Shown: positions 1 to 9,152, numbered from the stretch's first letter. The stretch: 64,000 nt of DNA from Comamonas sp. 26 (GCF_002754475.1 NZ_PEFL01000001.1:558001-622000), one strand, 5' to 3'. The notes: generated by a model not told the origin, from the letters alone. Made by a program: numbers and translations.

Positions 1-126
1 GGCCAACACGATGGCCAAAAATGCTGCGGCGAAAGTCCAGCCCAGTGCGCGCAGCCAGCGACGACGCTTGAGGGGCACTGATCGGGCGGGTGCTTGGGTG
101 GGGGTTGAGTTGTCTTGTTCTGCCAT
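1..126 (-). CDS. tamB: TamB, translocation and assembly module inner-membrane component (N-terminus only)
   Basis: Only the first 42 codons lie in the window; the gene runs off the left edge. The start ATG is at 126-124, directly after the tamA stop at 129. The visible protein has a short polar N-terminus rich in Thr/Pro/Ala, an Arg/Lys cluster (KRRR) and then a hydrophobic segment, which fits the signal-anchor of TamB. No catalytic or beta-helical part can be seen. The name therefore rests mainly on position directly downstream of tamA on the same strand, the usual tamA-tamB order. TamB spans the periplasm and works with TamA in outer-membrane protein and phospholipid transport. Confidence 0.7.
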   Translation of the reverse strand, partial: MAEQDNSTPTQAPARSVPLKRRRWLRALGWTFAAAFLAIVLA

Positions 127-128
127 GC

Positions 129-2036
129 TTAAAACGTGAAGCCAAGGCGCAGGTGCAGGCGCAGTTTTTGTGCCTGCGCACCCCAGGCGATATCTGCTTG
201 AATCGGGCCGACCGGGCTTTTCCAGCGCATTCCAGTGCCTATGCCTACGCGCGTGTAGAGATTGTTGATTTCATCGCCCACGGTACCTGCATCGATGAAC
301 AGCGTGTGTTCAAAATCTTGCGTGTTGCCCTTGATGGTGATGGGGCGCTGCCACTCCACACTGCCCATGGCTAGGTAGCGGCCTGCAATCACTCGCCCGT
401 TTTCGGTGCGTGCGCCAATCGATTGATAGCCGTAGCCGCGCACCGTGTTGTCGCCACCGGTCAGAAACATGACCGTGGTGGGCAGGTCCACATCTTTCTT
501 GGCCAGCGCGGCACCCACGCCTACCTTGAGCTGCAGGCGGCTGCGGCGGCGGGTTTCTTCATCGCGATCGCCCACCGGTATCAGGCTGAGCCAGCGGCCC
601 GTGATGCGGCCAAAAGGCGAGCGTTGTGGGGTCAGTGTGGTACCGATACCGGCTTCTGCGGCCAGTCCAAAGCCGGATGTGGGCAGCAGGTTGTTGTCGA
701 AGTAGCGAGCCGTCCAGCCATAGTTTGCCAGCAGCGATGAGGCACCGGGCGGCGCACCGTCGCCCTGAGTTTTGGCGTAGTCGTATTGCAGATAGAGATT
801 GCGCTCGATACGGTCTTCTGCCTTGCTGCGGCCAAAGCGCATTTGCGCGCTGTTGGTGTAGAAGTCGCCTGCAGGCGCACGCTCCAGCTTGCCACCGGCA
901 AACCAGCGCCACAGGTCTTCACCCGGCAGGCCCACCAATTGGGTGGAGATCAACGGGTTCTTCTTGTCGATCTGCAGCTTGCTCACGGCACGCCAGTCCA
1001 GACCGGGCACTTTGTTATAGGTGTGATCGATGGACAGGCGTGGCCCGGTGTCGGTGCTCAGACCCACACCGAACACCCATTTCTGCAGCTTTGCCTCGCG
1101 CACCTTGGCAATCACCGGCGAGGTGACGGCTGCACCTTGATTCTTGCGCTGCTCGTCGCGCTGCGCTTCGGTATCGGTCTGCAACGGGGAGTCCGCCAGC
1201 GAGAGAAACACCGAGTCATAGTAGCCGCTACTGACCAAGCGCTGCTGCGCATCGAGCATGCTTTGCTGGTCGTACTCCTGCCCCTGGGGCAGGCGCCCAA
1301 TGCGGGCGATGCGAATGGGGTCGTAGCGCTCGGCGCCTTCAATCTGCAGCGGGCCAAAGGTGTAGGCCGGGCCGGGGTCGTAGGTGACGTTGACCTGCGC
1401 CTTGTTGGTGTCGGCATCCACATTGGCCAGGCTGGTGTCTATGCGTGCCAGCGGGTAGCGGCGTTTTTGCAGCTCTTTGAGGCCACCGCTCTTGGCACTG
1501 CTCCACGCCGATTGCGAGAACTGCTCGCCCGCTTGCAGCGGCCAGTTCTCTTCAATCTGCAAGCGCTGCGAGGTGCCCAGCTCATCGCTGGCGTTGACAC
1601 CCGTAAAGCGTACTTCAGATTTTTCAATCACCGTGGGCGGGCCGGGGTCAACCTTGACCACGACCTTGCGCGGCGTGTCTTCATCGGGTGTATCGGTCAG
1701 CTCTACGGTCACGCTGGGGCTGAAGTAGCCCATCGTTCCAATCAGCTCGCGCACATTGGCATCGGTTGCGCCCAGCAGGCGCGTCAGCTCGCGGCGCTGC
1801 AGATCAGGCTGGTGGCGAAAGCGTTTGAGTTCGAGGTGCTGCTCCAGCAACGCACGCACTTCTTTAGGCGCATCAACCTCAAGAGTGAAAGCCGCAGGGC
1901 CGCTGGTGTCTATGCCCATGGCCTCTGCTTCTTTGTCTTTAGGGGACAGTAGGCTGCAACCGCTGAGAATCAAAGCGGCTCCCAAAAGCAAAGTCGGCTT
2001 CAAGGCCGACTTTTTTACAAGCAATGTCTGGAGCAT
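129..2036 (-). CDS. tamA: TamA, Omp85-family outer membrane assembly protein
   Basis: 635 residues, the normal size for TamA. The N-terminus has a basic start, a hydrophobic stretch and a lipobox-like LSGC with Cys27. POTRA-like repeats follow (about residues 50-300), then a C-terminal 16-strand barrel of the bacterial surface antigen/D15 type ending in Phe (LGFTF), the usual signal for outer-membrane insertion. TamA forms the outer-membrane half of the translocation and assembly module that helps insert barrel proteins such as autotransporters. The stop lies 2 bp before the tamB start, so the two are surely cotranscribed. The start is 3 bp from the stop of the VWA gene upstream. A lipobox on a barrel protein is unusual; cleavage by signal peptidase I nearby is also possible. 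Confidence 0.9.
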   Translation of the reverse strand: MLQTLLVKKSALKPTLLLGAALILSGCSLLSPKDKEAEAMGIDTSGPAAFTLEVDAPKEVRALLEQHLELKRFRHQPDLQRRELTRLLGATDANVRELIGTMGYFSPSVTVELTDTPDEDTPRKVVVKVDPGPPTVIEKSEVRFTGVNASDELGTSQRLQIEENWPLQAGEQFSQSAWSSAKSGGLKELQKRRYPLARIDTSLANVDADTNKAQVNVTYDPGPAYTFGPLQIEGAERYDPIRIARIGRLPQGQEYDQQSMLDAQQRLVSSGYYDSVFLSLADSPLQTDTEAQRDEQRKNQGAAVTSPVIAKVREAKLQKWVFGVGLSTDTGPRLSIDHTYNKVPGLDWRAVSKLQIDKKNPLISTQLVGLPGEDLWRWFAGGKLERAPAGDFYTNSAQMRFGRSKAEDRIERNLYLQYDYAKTQGDGAPPGASSLLANYGWTARYFDNNLLPTSGFGLAAEAGIGTTLTPQRSPFGRITGRWLSLIPVGDRDEETRRRSRLQLKVGVGAALAKKDVDLPTTVMFLTGGDNTVRGYGYQSIGARTENGRVIAGRYLAMGSVEWQRPITIKGNTQDFEHTLFIDAGTVGDEINNLYTRVGIGTGMRWKSPVGPIQADIAWGAQAQKLRLHLRLGFTF

Positions 2037-2039
2037 TAC

Positions 2040-3227
2040 TTATTTTGACAGCATACGCATGGCGTCTTCTAGACCCTTGAGTGTCAACGGGTACATACGG
2101 TCACCCATCAGTTGCTGAATGACGCTGATGCTCTGGCGATATTGCCATACGCCTTGCGGCTCGGGGTTGATCCAGGCGAAGCGCGGGAATGCGTTGGTCA
2201 GGCGTTGCAGCCACTCGGCACCGGGCTCTTCGTTCATATATTCGACCGAGCCACCGGGCTGCAGAATCTCGTACGGGCTCATGGTTGCATCGCCTACAAA
2301 GATCAGCTTGTAGTCCTTGCTGTACTTGCGGATGATGTCCCACGTAGGGAACTTCTCTGCGAAGCGGCGGCGATTGTTCTTCCACATGAAGTCGTAGACG
2401 CAGTTGTGGAAGTAATAGAACTCCAGGTGCTTGAGCTCGCCTTTGACGGCAGAAAACAGCTCTTCCACTTTCTGCACATGCTCGTCCATGGTGCCGCCCA
2501 CATCCATGAGCAGCAGCACTTTGACGTTGTTGTGCCGCTCGGGAATCATCTTGATATCGAGATAGCCCGCATTGGCTGCCGTGGCGCGAATGGTGTCCGG
2601 CAGGTCCAGCTCAAGCTCGCTGCCTTGACGGGCAAACTTGCGCAGGCGGCGCAGTGCCACCTTGATGTTGCGCGTGCCCAGCTCCTGCGTATCGTCATAG
2701 TCGCGGTAAGCGCGCTGCTCCCACACTTTGACGGCGCTCTTGTTGCGGCCCGGCCCGCCAATGCGAATGCCTGCGGGGTTGTAGCCGCCATGGCCAAACG
2801 GGCTGGTGCCGCCCGTTCCAATCCATTTGTTGCCGCCTTCGTGCCGCTCTTTCTGCTCTTCAAGGCGTTTCTTGAGCGTCTCCATCAGCTCGTCCCAGCC
2901 CATGGCTTCAATCTTGGCCTTGTCCTCGGGGCTGAGTTCGCGCTCCAGCAGCTTTTGCAGCCAGTCTTGCGGAATCTCTTTGGTTAGATCGGCCAGCATT
3001 TCTACGCCTTTGAAGTAGGCTGAAAAGGCTCGGTCGTATTTATCGAAATGCTTTTCATCCTTGACCAGAATGGTGCGGCCAAGGTGGTAGAAATCATCGA
3101 GACTCCAGCAGTCTTCGCTCTTGGGGCCGATGATGCCTGCGTCCAGCGCTTCGAGCAGAGCCAGAAACTCTTTGACCGAGACCGGCAGCTTGGCTGCACG
3201 CAGTGTGTAGAAAAAGTCGATCAGCAT
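2040..3227 (-). CDS. VWA domain-containing CoxE-type protein
   Basis: 395 residues. The C-terminal half (about 190-390) is a von Willebrand A domain of the CoxE family. Its metal-ion-dependent adhesion motif is seen as LLLMDVGGT near residue 240, so the canonical DxSxS reads DxGxT. The N-terminal half is helical and has a Gly-rich stretch (about 130-155). Proteins of this family act with MoxR AAA+ ATPases as chaperone pairs that mature or insert cofactors into enzymes; the partner ATPase is encoded three genes upstream (4118-4972). It follows the acetyltransferase by 18 bp and precedes tamA by 3 bp, so it lies in one long minus-strand transcription unit. The client protein is unknown. Confidence 0.85.
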   Translation of the reverse strand: MLIDFFYTLRAAKLPVSVKEFLALLEALDAGIIGPKSEDCWSLDDFYHLGRTILVKDEKHFDKYDRAFSAYFKGVEMLADLTKEIPQDWLQKLLERELSPEDKAKIEAMGWDELMETLKKRLEEQKERHEGGNKWIGTGGTSPFGHGGYNPAGIRIGGPGRNKSAVKVWEQRAYRDYDDTQELGTRNIKVALRRLRKFARQGSELELDLPDTIRATAANAGYLDIKMIPERHNNVKVLLLMDVGGTMDEHVQKVEELFSAVKGELKHLEFYYFHNCVYDFMWKNNRRRFAEKFPTWDIIRKYSKDYKLIFVGDATMSPYEILQPGGSVEYMNEEPGAEWLQRLTNAFPRFAWINPEPQGVWQYRQSISVIQQLMGDRMYPLTLKGLEDAMRMLSK

Positions 3228-3245
3228 TAAATTGGGCTCCAGCGC

Positions 3246-3848
3246 TTATTTGGCGGGCGCATGCTGCTCTAACAGATAGAGCAACTGTGCACGGACCTCA
3301 GGCCACTCGCCGCTGCGCATGCTGTACATCACGGTGTCGCGGATCGTGCCGTCGCGGCGCAGCGCGTGGCCGCGAATCACACCATCTTTTTTAGCCCCCA
3401 GTCGCTCAATAGCGCGCTGGCTGGCAAAGTTGAAATTGTCGGTACGCCAGCCTACGACATGGCAGGCCAGCGTGCCGAAGGCGTGGGCCAGCAGCAGTAG
3501 CTTGGCCGAGGTGTTGACATGGGTGCGCTGCATGCTTTTGGCATACCAGGTGTAGCCAATTTCCACGCGGCGAATGGCGGGAACAATGTCGTGATAACTG
3601 GTCGTTCCCAGCACCTTGTCCGTCGCATCGTCGACTACTGCAAATGCAAAGCGGTGGCCTTGATCGCGCCCCAGCAAAGCGGTTTCTATATAGCCGCGCA
3701 CCTCTTGCGGCGCAGGCACAGAGGTGACGCGAATCTTCCACAGCTCGCCGTCTGTTGCTGCGGCGATAAGGCCGGCTTCATGGCTCAACGCCAGTGGCTC
3801 CAGCCGCACGCCACGGTCGCGCAGGGTGACGGGTTCTACAAAGGCCAT
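3246..3848 (-). CDS. GNAT-family N-acetyltransferase (RimJ/RimL type)
   Basis: About 200 residues with the Acetyltransf_3 layout: an early LRDRGVRLEPL strand, a central IGYTWY strand typical of RimJ-like enzymes, and a C-terminal region with the RAIERLGAKKDG motif seen in this subfamily. It probably transfers an acetyl group from acetyl-CoA to an amine or protein N-terminus; the substrate is unknown. I chose ATG 3848. An in-frame TTG at 3863 would overlap the upstream gene by 4 bp and could also be used. It sits between two genes of a MoxR/VWA pair, which may just be operon packing. Confidence 0.82.
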   Translation of the reverse strand: MAFVEPVTLRDRGVRLEPLALSHEAGLIAAATDGELWKIRVTSVPAPQEVRGYIETALLGRDQGHRFAFAVVDDATDKVLGTTSYHDIVPAIRRVEIGYTWYAKSMQRTHVNTSAKLLLLAHAFGTLACHVVGWRTDNFNFASQRAIERLGAKKDGVIRGHALRRDGTIRDTVMYSMRSGEWPEVRAQLLYLLEQHAPAK

Positions 3849-3859
3849 GATGTGCTCAC

Positions 3860-4078
3860 TCAAACGGTTTTGCGTTTGCGCCAGAGTCGGGCCAGTTTCA
3901 GGCCTAGCCCGCCACCCAGACCCACCAGTGCAATGGCTGCAATGCTGCCTGCGCCGTAGCCCTGGGCAAACAGATCAAGGCCCAGCACATGTGCAACGCC
4001 CCAGCCCAGAAGAGCGCCGCCGACAAAGCCGACGGCATCAGAGCAGCCTTCCATTAGCAGTTGTTGGGCGTTGCTCAT
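3860..4078 (-). CDS. small glycine-rich membrane protein
   Basis: 72 residues with a good Shine-Dalgarno (AAGGAGA) six bases before ATG 4078. Two hydrophobic segments (about 15-35 and 43-62) are rich in Gly/Ala, with a VGLGGGLGLKL glycine-zipper-like run, and the tail is basic (RLWRKRKTV). That fits a small inner-membrane hairpin protein with cytoplasmic ends. I do not recognise a named family. It is packed between the MoxR ATPase and the acetyltransferase genes on the same strand, and its stop is 11 bp upstream of the acetyltransferase ATG. Confidence 0.75.
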   Translation of the reverse strand: MSNAQQLLMEGCSDAVGFVGGALLGWGVAHVLGLDLFAQGYGAGSIAAIALVGLGGGLGLKLARLWRKRKTV

Positions 4079-4117
4079 GGTCTGTCTCCTTGGACTGTTT
4101 TTGGCTACTTTTATGGT

Positions 4118-4972
4118 TTAACGGTTGCGCTGGTTCATGAAGACCAGCTTCTCGAACAGGCTCATGTCCTGTTCGTTCTTCAGCAGTGCGCCCACCATGG
4201 GCGGTACGCTCACCTTACCGTCTTCTGCCTGCAAAGCGGAAGCGGGAATCTCCTCAGCCACCAGCAGCTTGAGCCAGTCGATCAGCTCAGATGTAGAAGG
4301 CTTTTTCTTCAGTCCCGGCAGATTGCGCACGTCATAGAAGACCTTCATGGCGGCGCTCAGCAATTCGCCCTGAAGCTTGGGGAAGTGCACGGCCACGATC
4401 TGGCGCATGGTGTCCGCATCGGGGAACTTGATGTAGTGGAAAAAGCAGCGGCGCAAGAAGGCGTCGGGCAGTTCTTTCTCGTTGTTCGAGGTGATGAATA
4501 CCAGGGGTCTGTGCTTGGCGCGAATCATCTCGCGCGTTTCGTAGCAGTAGAACTCCATGCGATCGATTTCGCGCAGCAAGTCGTTAGGAAACTCGATGTC
4601 GGCCTTGTCGATTTCGTCGATCAGCAGCACCACGGGTTCATTGGCCGTGAAGGCTTGCCAGAGCACGCCCTTGATGATGTAGTTGTGGATGTTTTTGACG
4701 CGCTCGCTGCCTTCGATATCCGCCAGCTGGCTGTCGCGCAGACGGCTCACGGCGTCGTATTCATACAGACCTTGCTGAGCTTTGGTCGTGGACTTGATGT
4801 GCCACTGCAGCAGCGGCATCTTCAGTGCTTCGGCCACTTCTTCGGCCAGCATGGTCTTGCCCGTGCCGGGCTCGCCCTTGATGAGCAGCGGGCGCTGCAG
4901 GGTAGCAGCAGCGTTGACGGCCAGCATCAAATCTTGCGTGGCAACGTATTTGTCGGAACCTTGAAACTTCAT
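4118..4972 (-). CDS. MoxR-family AAA+ ATPase
   Basis: 284 residues from ATG 4972, the usual MoxR length. The frame stays open another 59 codons upstream, but that part overlaps the region before the divergent cytochrome gene and does not look like MoxR. Visible motifs are Walker A (GEPGTGKT), Walker B (LLIDEIDKAD), and sensor 1 (FITSNNEKELP). MoxR ATPases drive remodelling or cofactor insertion together with a VWA-domain partner, here encoded at 2040-3227. The promoter probably lies in the 116 bp shared with the divergent cytochrome c gene. Confidence 0.9.
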   Translation of the reverse strand: MKFQGSDKYVATQDLMLAVNAAATLQRPLLIKGEPGTGKTMLAEEVAEALKMPLLQWHIKSTTKAQQGLYEYDAVSRLRDSQLADIEGSERVKNIHNYIIKGVLWQAFTANEPVVLLIDEIDKADIEFPNDLLREIDRMEFYCYETREMIRAKHRPLVFITSNNEKELPDAFLRRCFFHYIKFPDADTMRQIVAVHFPKLQGELLSAAMKVFYDVRNLPGLKKKPSTSELIDWLKLLVAEEIPASALQAEDGKVSVPPMVGALLKNEQDMSLFEKLVFMNQRNR

Positions 4973-5088
4973 GGGCGGTATCAGCGTAAGTATTGATAAG
5001 CGTGCCAAATTCTCACTGCCATAATCGTTTGCACTGCAGCAAGGCTTTTGAGCACCCGTCTGAACTCTTGAAGGATTGTGCGCGAAAA

Positions 5089-5751
5089 ATGATAAAAACT
5101 TGGACCACGGTAATGGCCGTAGTTGTCGCCTCAGTGACCGGCGTGGCACATGCCCAGGCCGTCAAGGGCAACGCGAAAGCAGGCGAAGGCAAGATCGCCA
5201 TGTGCATAGGCTGTCACGGTATCACCGGCTATCAGGCCAGTTTCCCTGAGGTGTACAAGGTGCCCATGATCGGCGGGCAGAACGAGGCCTATATCGTCTC
5301 GGCCCTGAACGCCTACAAAAAAGGCGAACGCAAACACCCCACCATGCGCGGCATTGCGGATCCTCTGAGCGATCAGGATATTGCCGATGTGGCCGCTTTC
5401 TACGCCGGTCACGGCAAGGTCAAGGAAGGCAAGGCGAAGGAGGGCAATGCCGAAGTTACCGCCCTGCTGCAAAAGGGCGCCTGCTTCTCCTGCCACGGCG
5501 ATGGCTTTGCCAAACCGATTGACCCCAGCTACCCGAAGGTGGCGGGCCAGTATTCGGACTATGTCTTCCGCGCCCTGCAGTCATACAAGACCGAAAACAA
5601 CCCGCTCATCGGCCGAAGCAATGGCGTGATGGCAGGCATTGCCAAGCAGTTCAAGAACGACGAGTTGCAGCAACTGGCCAAATACATCGGCAGTCTGGAC
5701 AGCGAGATGCAAGTGGTGGCGCAGCCGCACTTCCGTATGGGCCAGAAGTAA
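5089..5751 (+). CDS. periplasmic dihaem cytochrome c (c4-like)
   Basis: 220 residues from ATG 5089. A signal peptide of about 23 residues ends in AHA. Two haem-binding motifs are present: CIGCH (Cys39-His43) and CFSCH (Cys132-His136), one in each half, the two-domain plan of cytochrome c4 and related carriers. A basic linker (residues 109-119) separates them. It probably moves electrons in the periplasm to a terminal oxidase; the aa3 oxidase locus lies 8 kb downstream, but a direct link is inference. The frame is open upstream to 4993, but that part lacks a signal sequence. A strong hairpin terminator follows. Confidence 0.88.
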   Translation: MIKTWTTVMAVVVASVTGVAHAQAVKGNAKAGEGKIAMCIGCHGITGYQASFPEVYKVPMIGGQNEAYIVSALNAYKKGERKHPTMRGIADPLSDQDIADVAAFYAGHGKVKEGKAKEGNAEVTALLQKGACFSCHGDGFAKPIDPSYPKVAGQYSDYVFRALQSYKTENNPLIGRSNGVMAGIAKQFKNDELQQLAKYIGSLDSEMQVVAQPHFRMGQK

Positions 5752-5765
5752 TTTGCTCCTTTGCA

Positions 5766-5799
5766 AACAAAAGCCCGTGAAAACGGGCTTTTGTTTTTT
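5766..5799. terminator. intrinsic terminator between convergent genes
   Basis: A 12-bp inverted repeat with arms AAAAGCCCGT and ACGGGCTTTT, a GAAA-type loop and a T-run lies 15 bp after the cytochrome c stop. A-tracts on the left let it also stop transcription from the convergent DUF1841 gene. Confidence 0.9.
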
Positions 5800-5816
5800 G
5801 TGGAAGCGCCGACTGC

Positions 5817-6269
5817 TTAACTGGCGCTTTTGAAACTGCCGTCCGTGGTGGCCAGGCGCTGCACGCCAGCGACATAGGCTTCGCCATCTGGCGCGCGGCC
5901 GGAGCGCTGGCTTTCCCAGAGCATCTGGCCCAGACACTCCATGGCGGCGTGGTGCGCGTCATGCAGATCACGCTTGCGGGTCAGCAGCTCTACGGCCTGG
6001 CGAATGCCACGCGGAGAATCCACGCTGCACTGTTCGCTGATGGACAGGTGCATGGACAGGTGCAAGAACGGATTGGTGCGTTCGGTCTCGGCGTCATAGT
6101 TGCGCGCAAGGGCGGCATCTACGTCGGAGAGCTCGTCAAAATACTCGGGGTGCTCGGCGATCCACAGGCTGGCCAGCGTCTCGATGGCCTCCATGGGCCC
6201 GCCGCTGATCATCTTGGCGCGCACACCGCAAAAAAATCGCCGTACGTCGGCTTGACTGGGGTTGAACAT
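5817..6269 (-). CDS. DUF1841 family protein
   Basis: 150 residues from ATG 6269, beginning MFNPSQADVRRFF, the characteristic opening of DUF1841. The frame is open another 30 codons but that extension would overlap the upstream antiporter gene. Other conserved blocks are HPEYFDEL, NPFLHLSMHLSI and HDAHHAAMECLGQMLWE, rich in His and acidic residues. The function of the family is unknown; it is a soluble cytoplasmic protein common in beta- and gammaproteobacteria. It follows the KefB/C-type antiporter by 16 bp, so it is probably cotranscribed with it. Confidence 0.88.
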   Translation of the reverse strand: MFNPSQADVRRFFCGVRAKMISGGPMEAIETLASLWIAEHPEYFDELSDVDAALARNYDAETERTNPFLHLSMHLSISEQCSVDSPRGIRQAVELLTRKRDLHDAHHAAMECLGQMLWESQRSGRAPDGEAYVAGVQRLATTDGSFKSAS

Positions 6270-6285
6270 GATGGCGCGCAGCGTA

Positions 6286-8196
6286 TCACGGCTGCTTTGA
6301 GTCAGCTGGGCTGTGGTTTTGCTCGCTGACGGTGGGTTTATCAGGTGCATCGGACTCATCAGGCATTTCTGTACTGTTCTCCAGCAGGTCGGCGCGCTCT
6401 TTGGCCATTTGCTCCACCAGTTGCTGGCGGCCTTGTTTGGAGACGGCGATCAGCTTGTTCTTGTCCTTGTAGTGCGGGTACATGCGCTCGGCCAGTGCCA
6501 GATTGTGTTCTCTGAAGCGAGCTGTCATGTGGCGTGCATCTGCCGGGCTCTGGCCGATCAACTCCAGCACCGACTGGGCAGACACAAGGCTGGATTCAAA
6601 CACTTCACGCTGGGCGTGCTCCACACCCAAGTCGCGCAGGCGGAACCAGTGATTCAGATCGCGGCTGCGGGCCACAATTTGCAGGTTGGGGAAATGCTTG
6701 CGCACCTGGCTGGCAATCTTGATGGATTGCTCGGGCGAATCCACCGCAATCACCAGCACGCGGGCCTTGGCGGCACCGGCAATGCGCAGCAGGTCCATGC
6801 GCGTGGCATCGCCATAAAAGACGCCATGGCCGTAGATTTTGGCGGCCTCCAGCATTTCCACGTTGTGGTCGAGGATGGTGGGGCGTATGTCTTGCGCCAG
6901 CAGCACGCGGGCGACGATCTGACCATAGCGGCCAAAGCCGGCAATGATGATGGGCGCTTCTTGCTGCTCTGAGATTTCCTTGGCTTTGCTGGATTCAGCG
7001 TTGTCGTCCTTGATGGTGGAGAAGCGGCGCAGCAGCAACTTGTCCAGTACGACCAGCAGCAGCGGGCCCAGCAGCATGGACAGGGCGACGGCCGCCACCA
7101 GCATGGATGAGACATTGTGGTGAAACACCTTGTACTGGGCGGCAGTCTGGAACACCACAAAGGCAAATTCCCCCCCTTGCGCCAGCATCAGCGTAAAGAC
7201 GGGGCGCTCGCGCCAGGGGATTTGCATGAAGCGCGCTAGACCAAAAATCATCAGCGCCTTGAGGGTGATGAAGCCCGTCACCATGGCGGCCATGGCCCAG
7301 GGCGACTGGAGGATGACGCCAAAGTCAATGCTCATGCCCACGGCCATGAAGAAGAGGCCCAGCAGCAGACCCTTGAAGGGTTCGATATTGGTTTCCAGCT
7401 CGCTGCGGTACTCGCTGTCTGCCAGCAGCACACCGGCCAGAAACGCGCCCAGCGCCATGGACAGGCCCACTTGCGTCATCAGCATGGCAATGCCCACGAC
7501 CAGAAGTAGCGAGGTGGCGGTAAAAATCTCGGGCGTCTTGCTGCGCGCAATCCATCGCAGCAGGGGTTGCAGCAGCAGGCGGCCGCCAATGATGACGGCG
7601 GCAATTGTGCCCACGGTCTTGAAGATGGTCAGCCAGAGATGGCTGTCGGTGTGAGTGGCGTTGGCCACCTTGTAGGCCCCCAGAATGGGAATCAGCGCCA
7701 GAATGGGGATGGCAGCTACGTCCTGGAACAGCAGGATGGAGAAGGCAGCTTGCCCGCTGGGTGTGCGCATGAGGTTGCGCTCTGCCATCACCTGCAGGCA
7801 GACGGCGGTGGACGACAGGGCCAGGCCCATGCCTGCAATCAGGCTGACACGCCATGTAAAGCCAAAGCCCCAGGCTGCCAGAAACAGAATGCCGGTGCAG
7901 ACCATCATCTGAGCCAGACCCCAGCCAAAAATGGGCCGTCGCAGCTCCCACAGCCGCTTGGGCTGCAGCTCAAGGCCGATCACGAACAGCATGAGCACCA
8001 CGCCAAACTCGGCAAAGTGCAGGATGTCCTCGACATTGCTCACCAGCCCAAAGCCCCAGGGGCCCATGGCAATGCCCGCGCCAAGGTAGCCAATGATGGA
8101 GCCTAGCCCCAGTGCTCTGGCAATAGGGACGGCGAGCACTGCCGCCGTCAGGTAGATGAAGCCGTAAGTCAGCCAGATTGGGGAGCCGTGTTCCAT
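6286..8196 (-). CDS. KefB/KefC-type CPA2 cation:proton antiporter with TrkA-N domain
   Basis: 636 residues. The first about 385 form 12-13 membrane helices of the Na+/H+ exchanger (CPA2) fold, including the conserved GYLGAGIAMGP segment. A Rossmann-type TrkA-N domain (IIIAGFGRYGQIVA, from about residue 415) binds nucleotide and gates the channel in KefC relatives. The last 60 residues are a polar tail. Such proteins export K+ (or Na+) in exchange for protons, often during electrophile stress. No KefF/KefG-type quinone reductase partner is nearby, so calling it a true glutathione-gated KefC would be unsafe. It is probably cotranscribed with DUF1841. Confidence 0.88.
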   Translation of the reverse strand: MEHGSPIWLTYGFIYLTAAVLAVPIARALGLGSIIGYLGAGIAMGPWGFGLVSNVEDILHFAEFGVVLMLFVIGLELQPKRLWELRRPIFGWGLAQMMVCTGILFLAAWGFGFTWRVSLIAGMGLALSSTAVCLQVMAERNLMRTPSGQAAFSILLFQDVAAIPILALIPILGAYKVANATHTDSHLWLTIFKTVGTIAAVIIGGRLLLQPLLRWIARSKTPEIFTATSLLLVVGIAMLMTQVGLSMALGAFLAGVLLADSEYRSELETNIEPFKGLLLGLFFMAVGMSIDFGVILQSPWAMAAMVTGFITLKALMIFGLARFMQIPWRERPVFTLMLAQGGEFAFVVFQTAAQYKVFHHNVSSMLVAAVALSMLLGPLLLVVLDKLLLRRFSTIKDDNAESSKAKEISEQQEAPIIIAGFGRYGQIVARVLLAQDIRPTILDHNVEMLEAAKIYGHGVFYGDATRMDLLRIAGAAKARVLVIAVDSPEQSIKIASQVRKHFPNLQIVARSRDLNHWFRLRDLGVEHAQREVFESSLVSAQSVLELIGQSPADARHMTARFREHNLALAERMYPHYKDKNKLIAVSKQGRQQLVEQMAKERADLLENSTEMPDESDAPDKPTVSEQNHSPADSKQP

Positions 8197-8388
8197 GGGG
8201 AGTGTTGTTTGGTGTTTACCCTAGACGGATTCCATTTTGGCACCCAGGATCATATTTTTGCTTTTGACCGCACGAAAAGTGGAATGAATTGCTGCCTGCT
8301 GCTTATATCGTCAGGTCAACTGTGCGTCTGCAAGTTGATGGCGCAACTTTTAAGATAGCGGTTTTGTGACTGGGTACTTGGGACTGGT

Positions 8389-9021
8389 ATGGATTTGCAC
8401 ACATGGTTCGCGTTTTTTGTGGCTTCCTGGATCATTGCGGTGTCGCCGGGGTCGGGGGCGGTGCTGTCCATGAGCCATGGCCTGTCCTATGGCGTGCGCA
8501 AGACCAGCGCCACGATCATGGGGCTGCAGCTGGGTTTGCTGCTCATTTTGTTGATAGCAGGGGCTGGCGTGGGTTCGCTGCTCATGGCATCGGAATGGGC
8601 GTTCAACGCTGTGAAGATTGTGGGGGCTTGCTATCTGATTTATCTGGGCATCAGCCAGTGGCGCTCGGGCGGTTCGCCGCTGGCCACACAAGAGGCCATG
8701 CCTGAAGTCAGCCTTAAAAAACGGGTACTGACCGGTTTCTTGACCAATGCCACCAACCCCAAGGGCATCATTTTCATGGTGGCCGTGCTGCCCCAGTTCA
8801 TGACCACCAGCCGCCCGCTGGCGCCTCAGCTGGCCATTCTGGCTGTGACCATGCTGGCGGTAGATACCACTGTCATGCACAGCTATGCAGCCGGTGCCAG
8901 CGCCTTGCGCGGCCTGATGCGCAGCGCGCGGGCCATGCGCAATCAAAACCGCATCTTTGGCGGCTTGCTGATGGCGGTGGGTGCTGGCCTTTTCTTTGTA
9001 CAGCGCGGTACCGAGGCTTGA
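8389..9021 (+). CDS. LysE/RhtB family amino-acid exporter
   Basis: 210 residues with six predicted membrane helices. The N-terminal block SPGSGAVLSMSHGLSYG is the conserved SPGP-like signature of the LysE superfamily, and helix 3 carries GACYLIYLGISQW, also typical. Family members export lysine, homoserine, threonine or homoserine lactones; the substrate cannot be told here. It diverges from the antiporter gene across 192 bp that must hold both promoters. The 130 bp after it contain a degenerate sequence resembling the nested repeats seen elsewhere in the window. Confidence 0.88.
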   Translation: MDLHTWFAFFVASWIIAVSPGSGAVLSMSHGLSYGVRKTSATIMGLQLGLLLILLIAGAGVGSLLMASEWAFNAVKIVGACYLIYLGISQWRSGGSPLATQEAMPEVSLKKRVLTGFLTNATNPKGIIFMVAVLPQFMTTSRPLAPQLAILAVTMLAVDTTVMHSYAAGASALRGLMRSARAMRNQNRIFGGLLMAVGAGLFFVQRGTEA

Positions 9022-9152
9022 TCTGCTTTTAAAACCATAGCTTTCTGCGCTTTACTGCATTGGGCTTGAGGCGTATTTTTCTTTGAATTCAGGGTAAGCC
9101 CCTTGTCCCGCGTCAGACATGGCGCAGGGCAGGGGGCTTCTACATTCAGGGC

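Noticed and set aside
3849..3863. TTG start that would extend the acetyltransferase by five residues
   Set aside because: Possible, but ATG 3848 gives the normal N-terminus and avoids overlap with the upstream gene.
2040..4972. MoxR/VWA pair as a ternary defence or phage-linked system
   Set aside because: The pair is a common housekeeping-type chaperone arrangement in Betaproteobacteria and no defence genes are near.
9022..9075. Possible further nested repeat after the LysE gene
   Set aside because: Only short words match (TAGCTTTCTGCGCTTTA); too degenerate to list as a copy.
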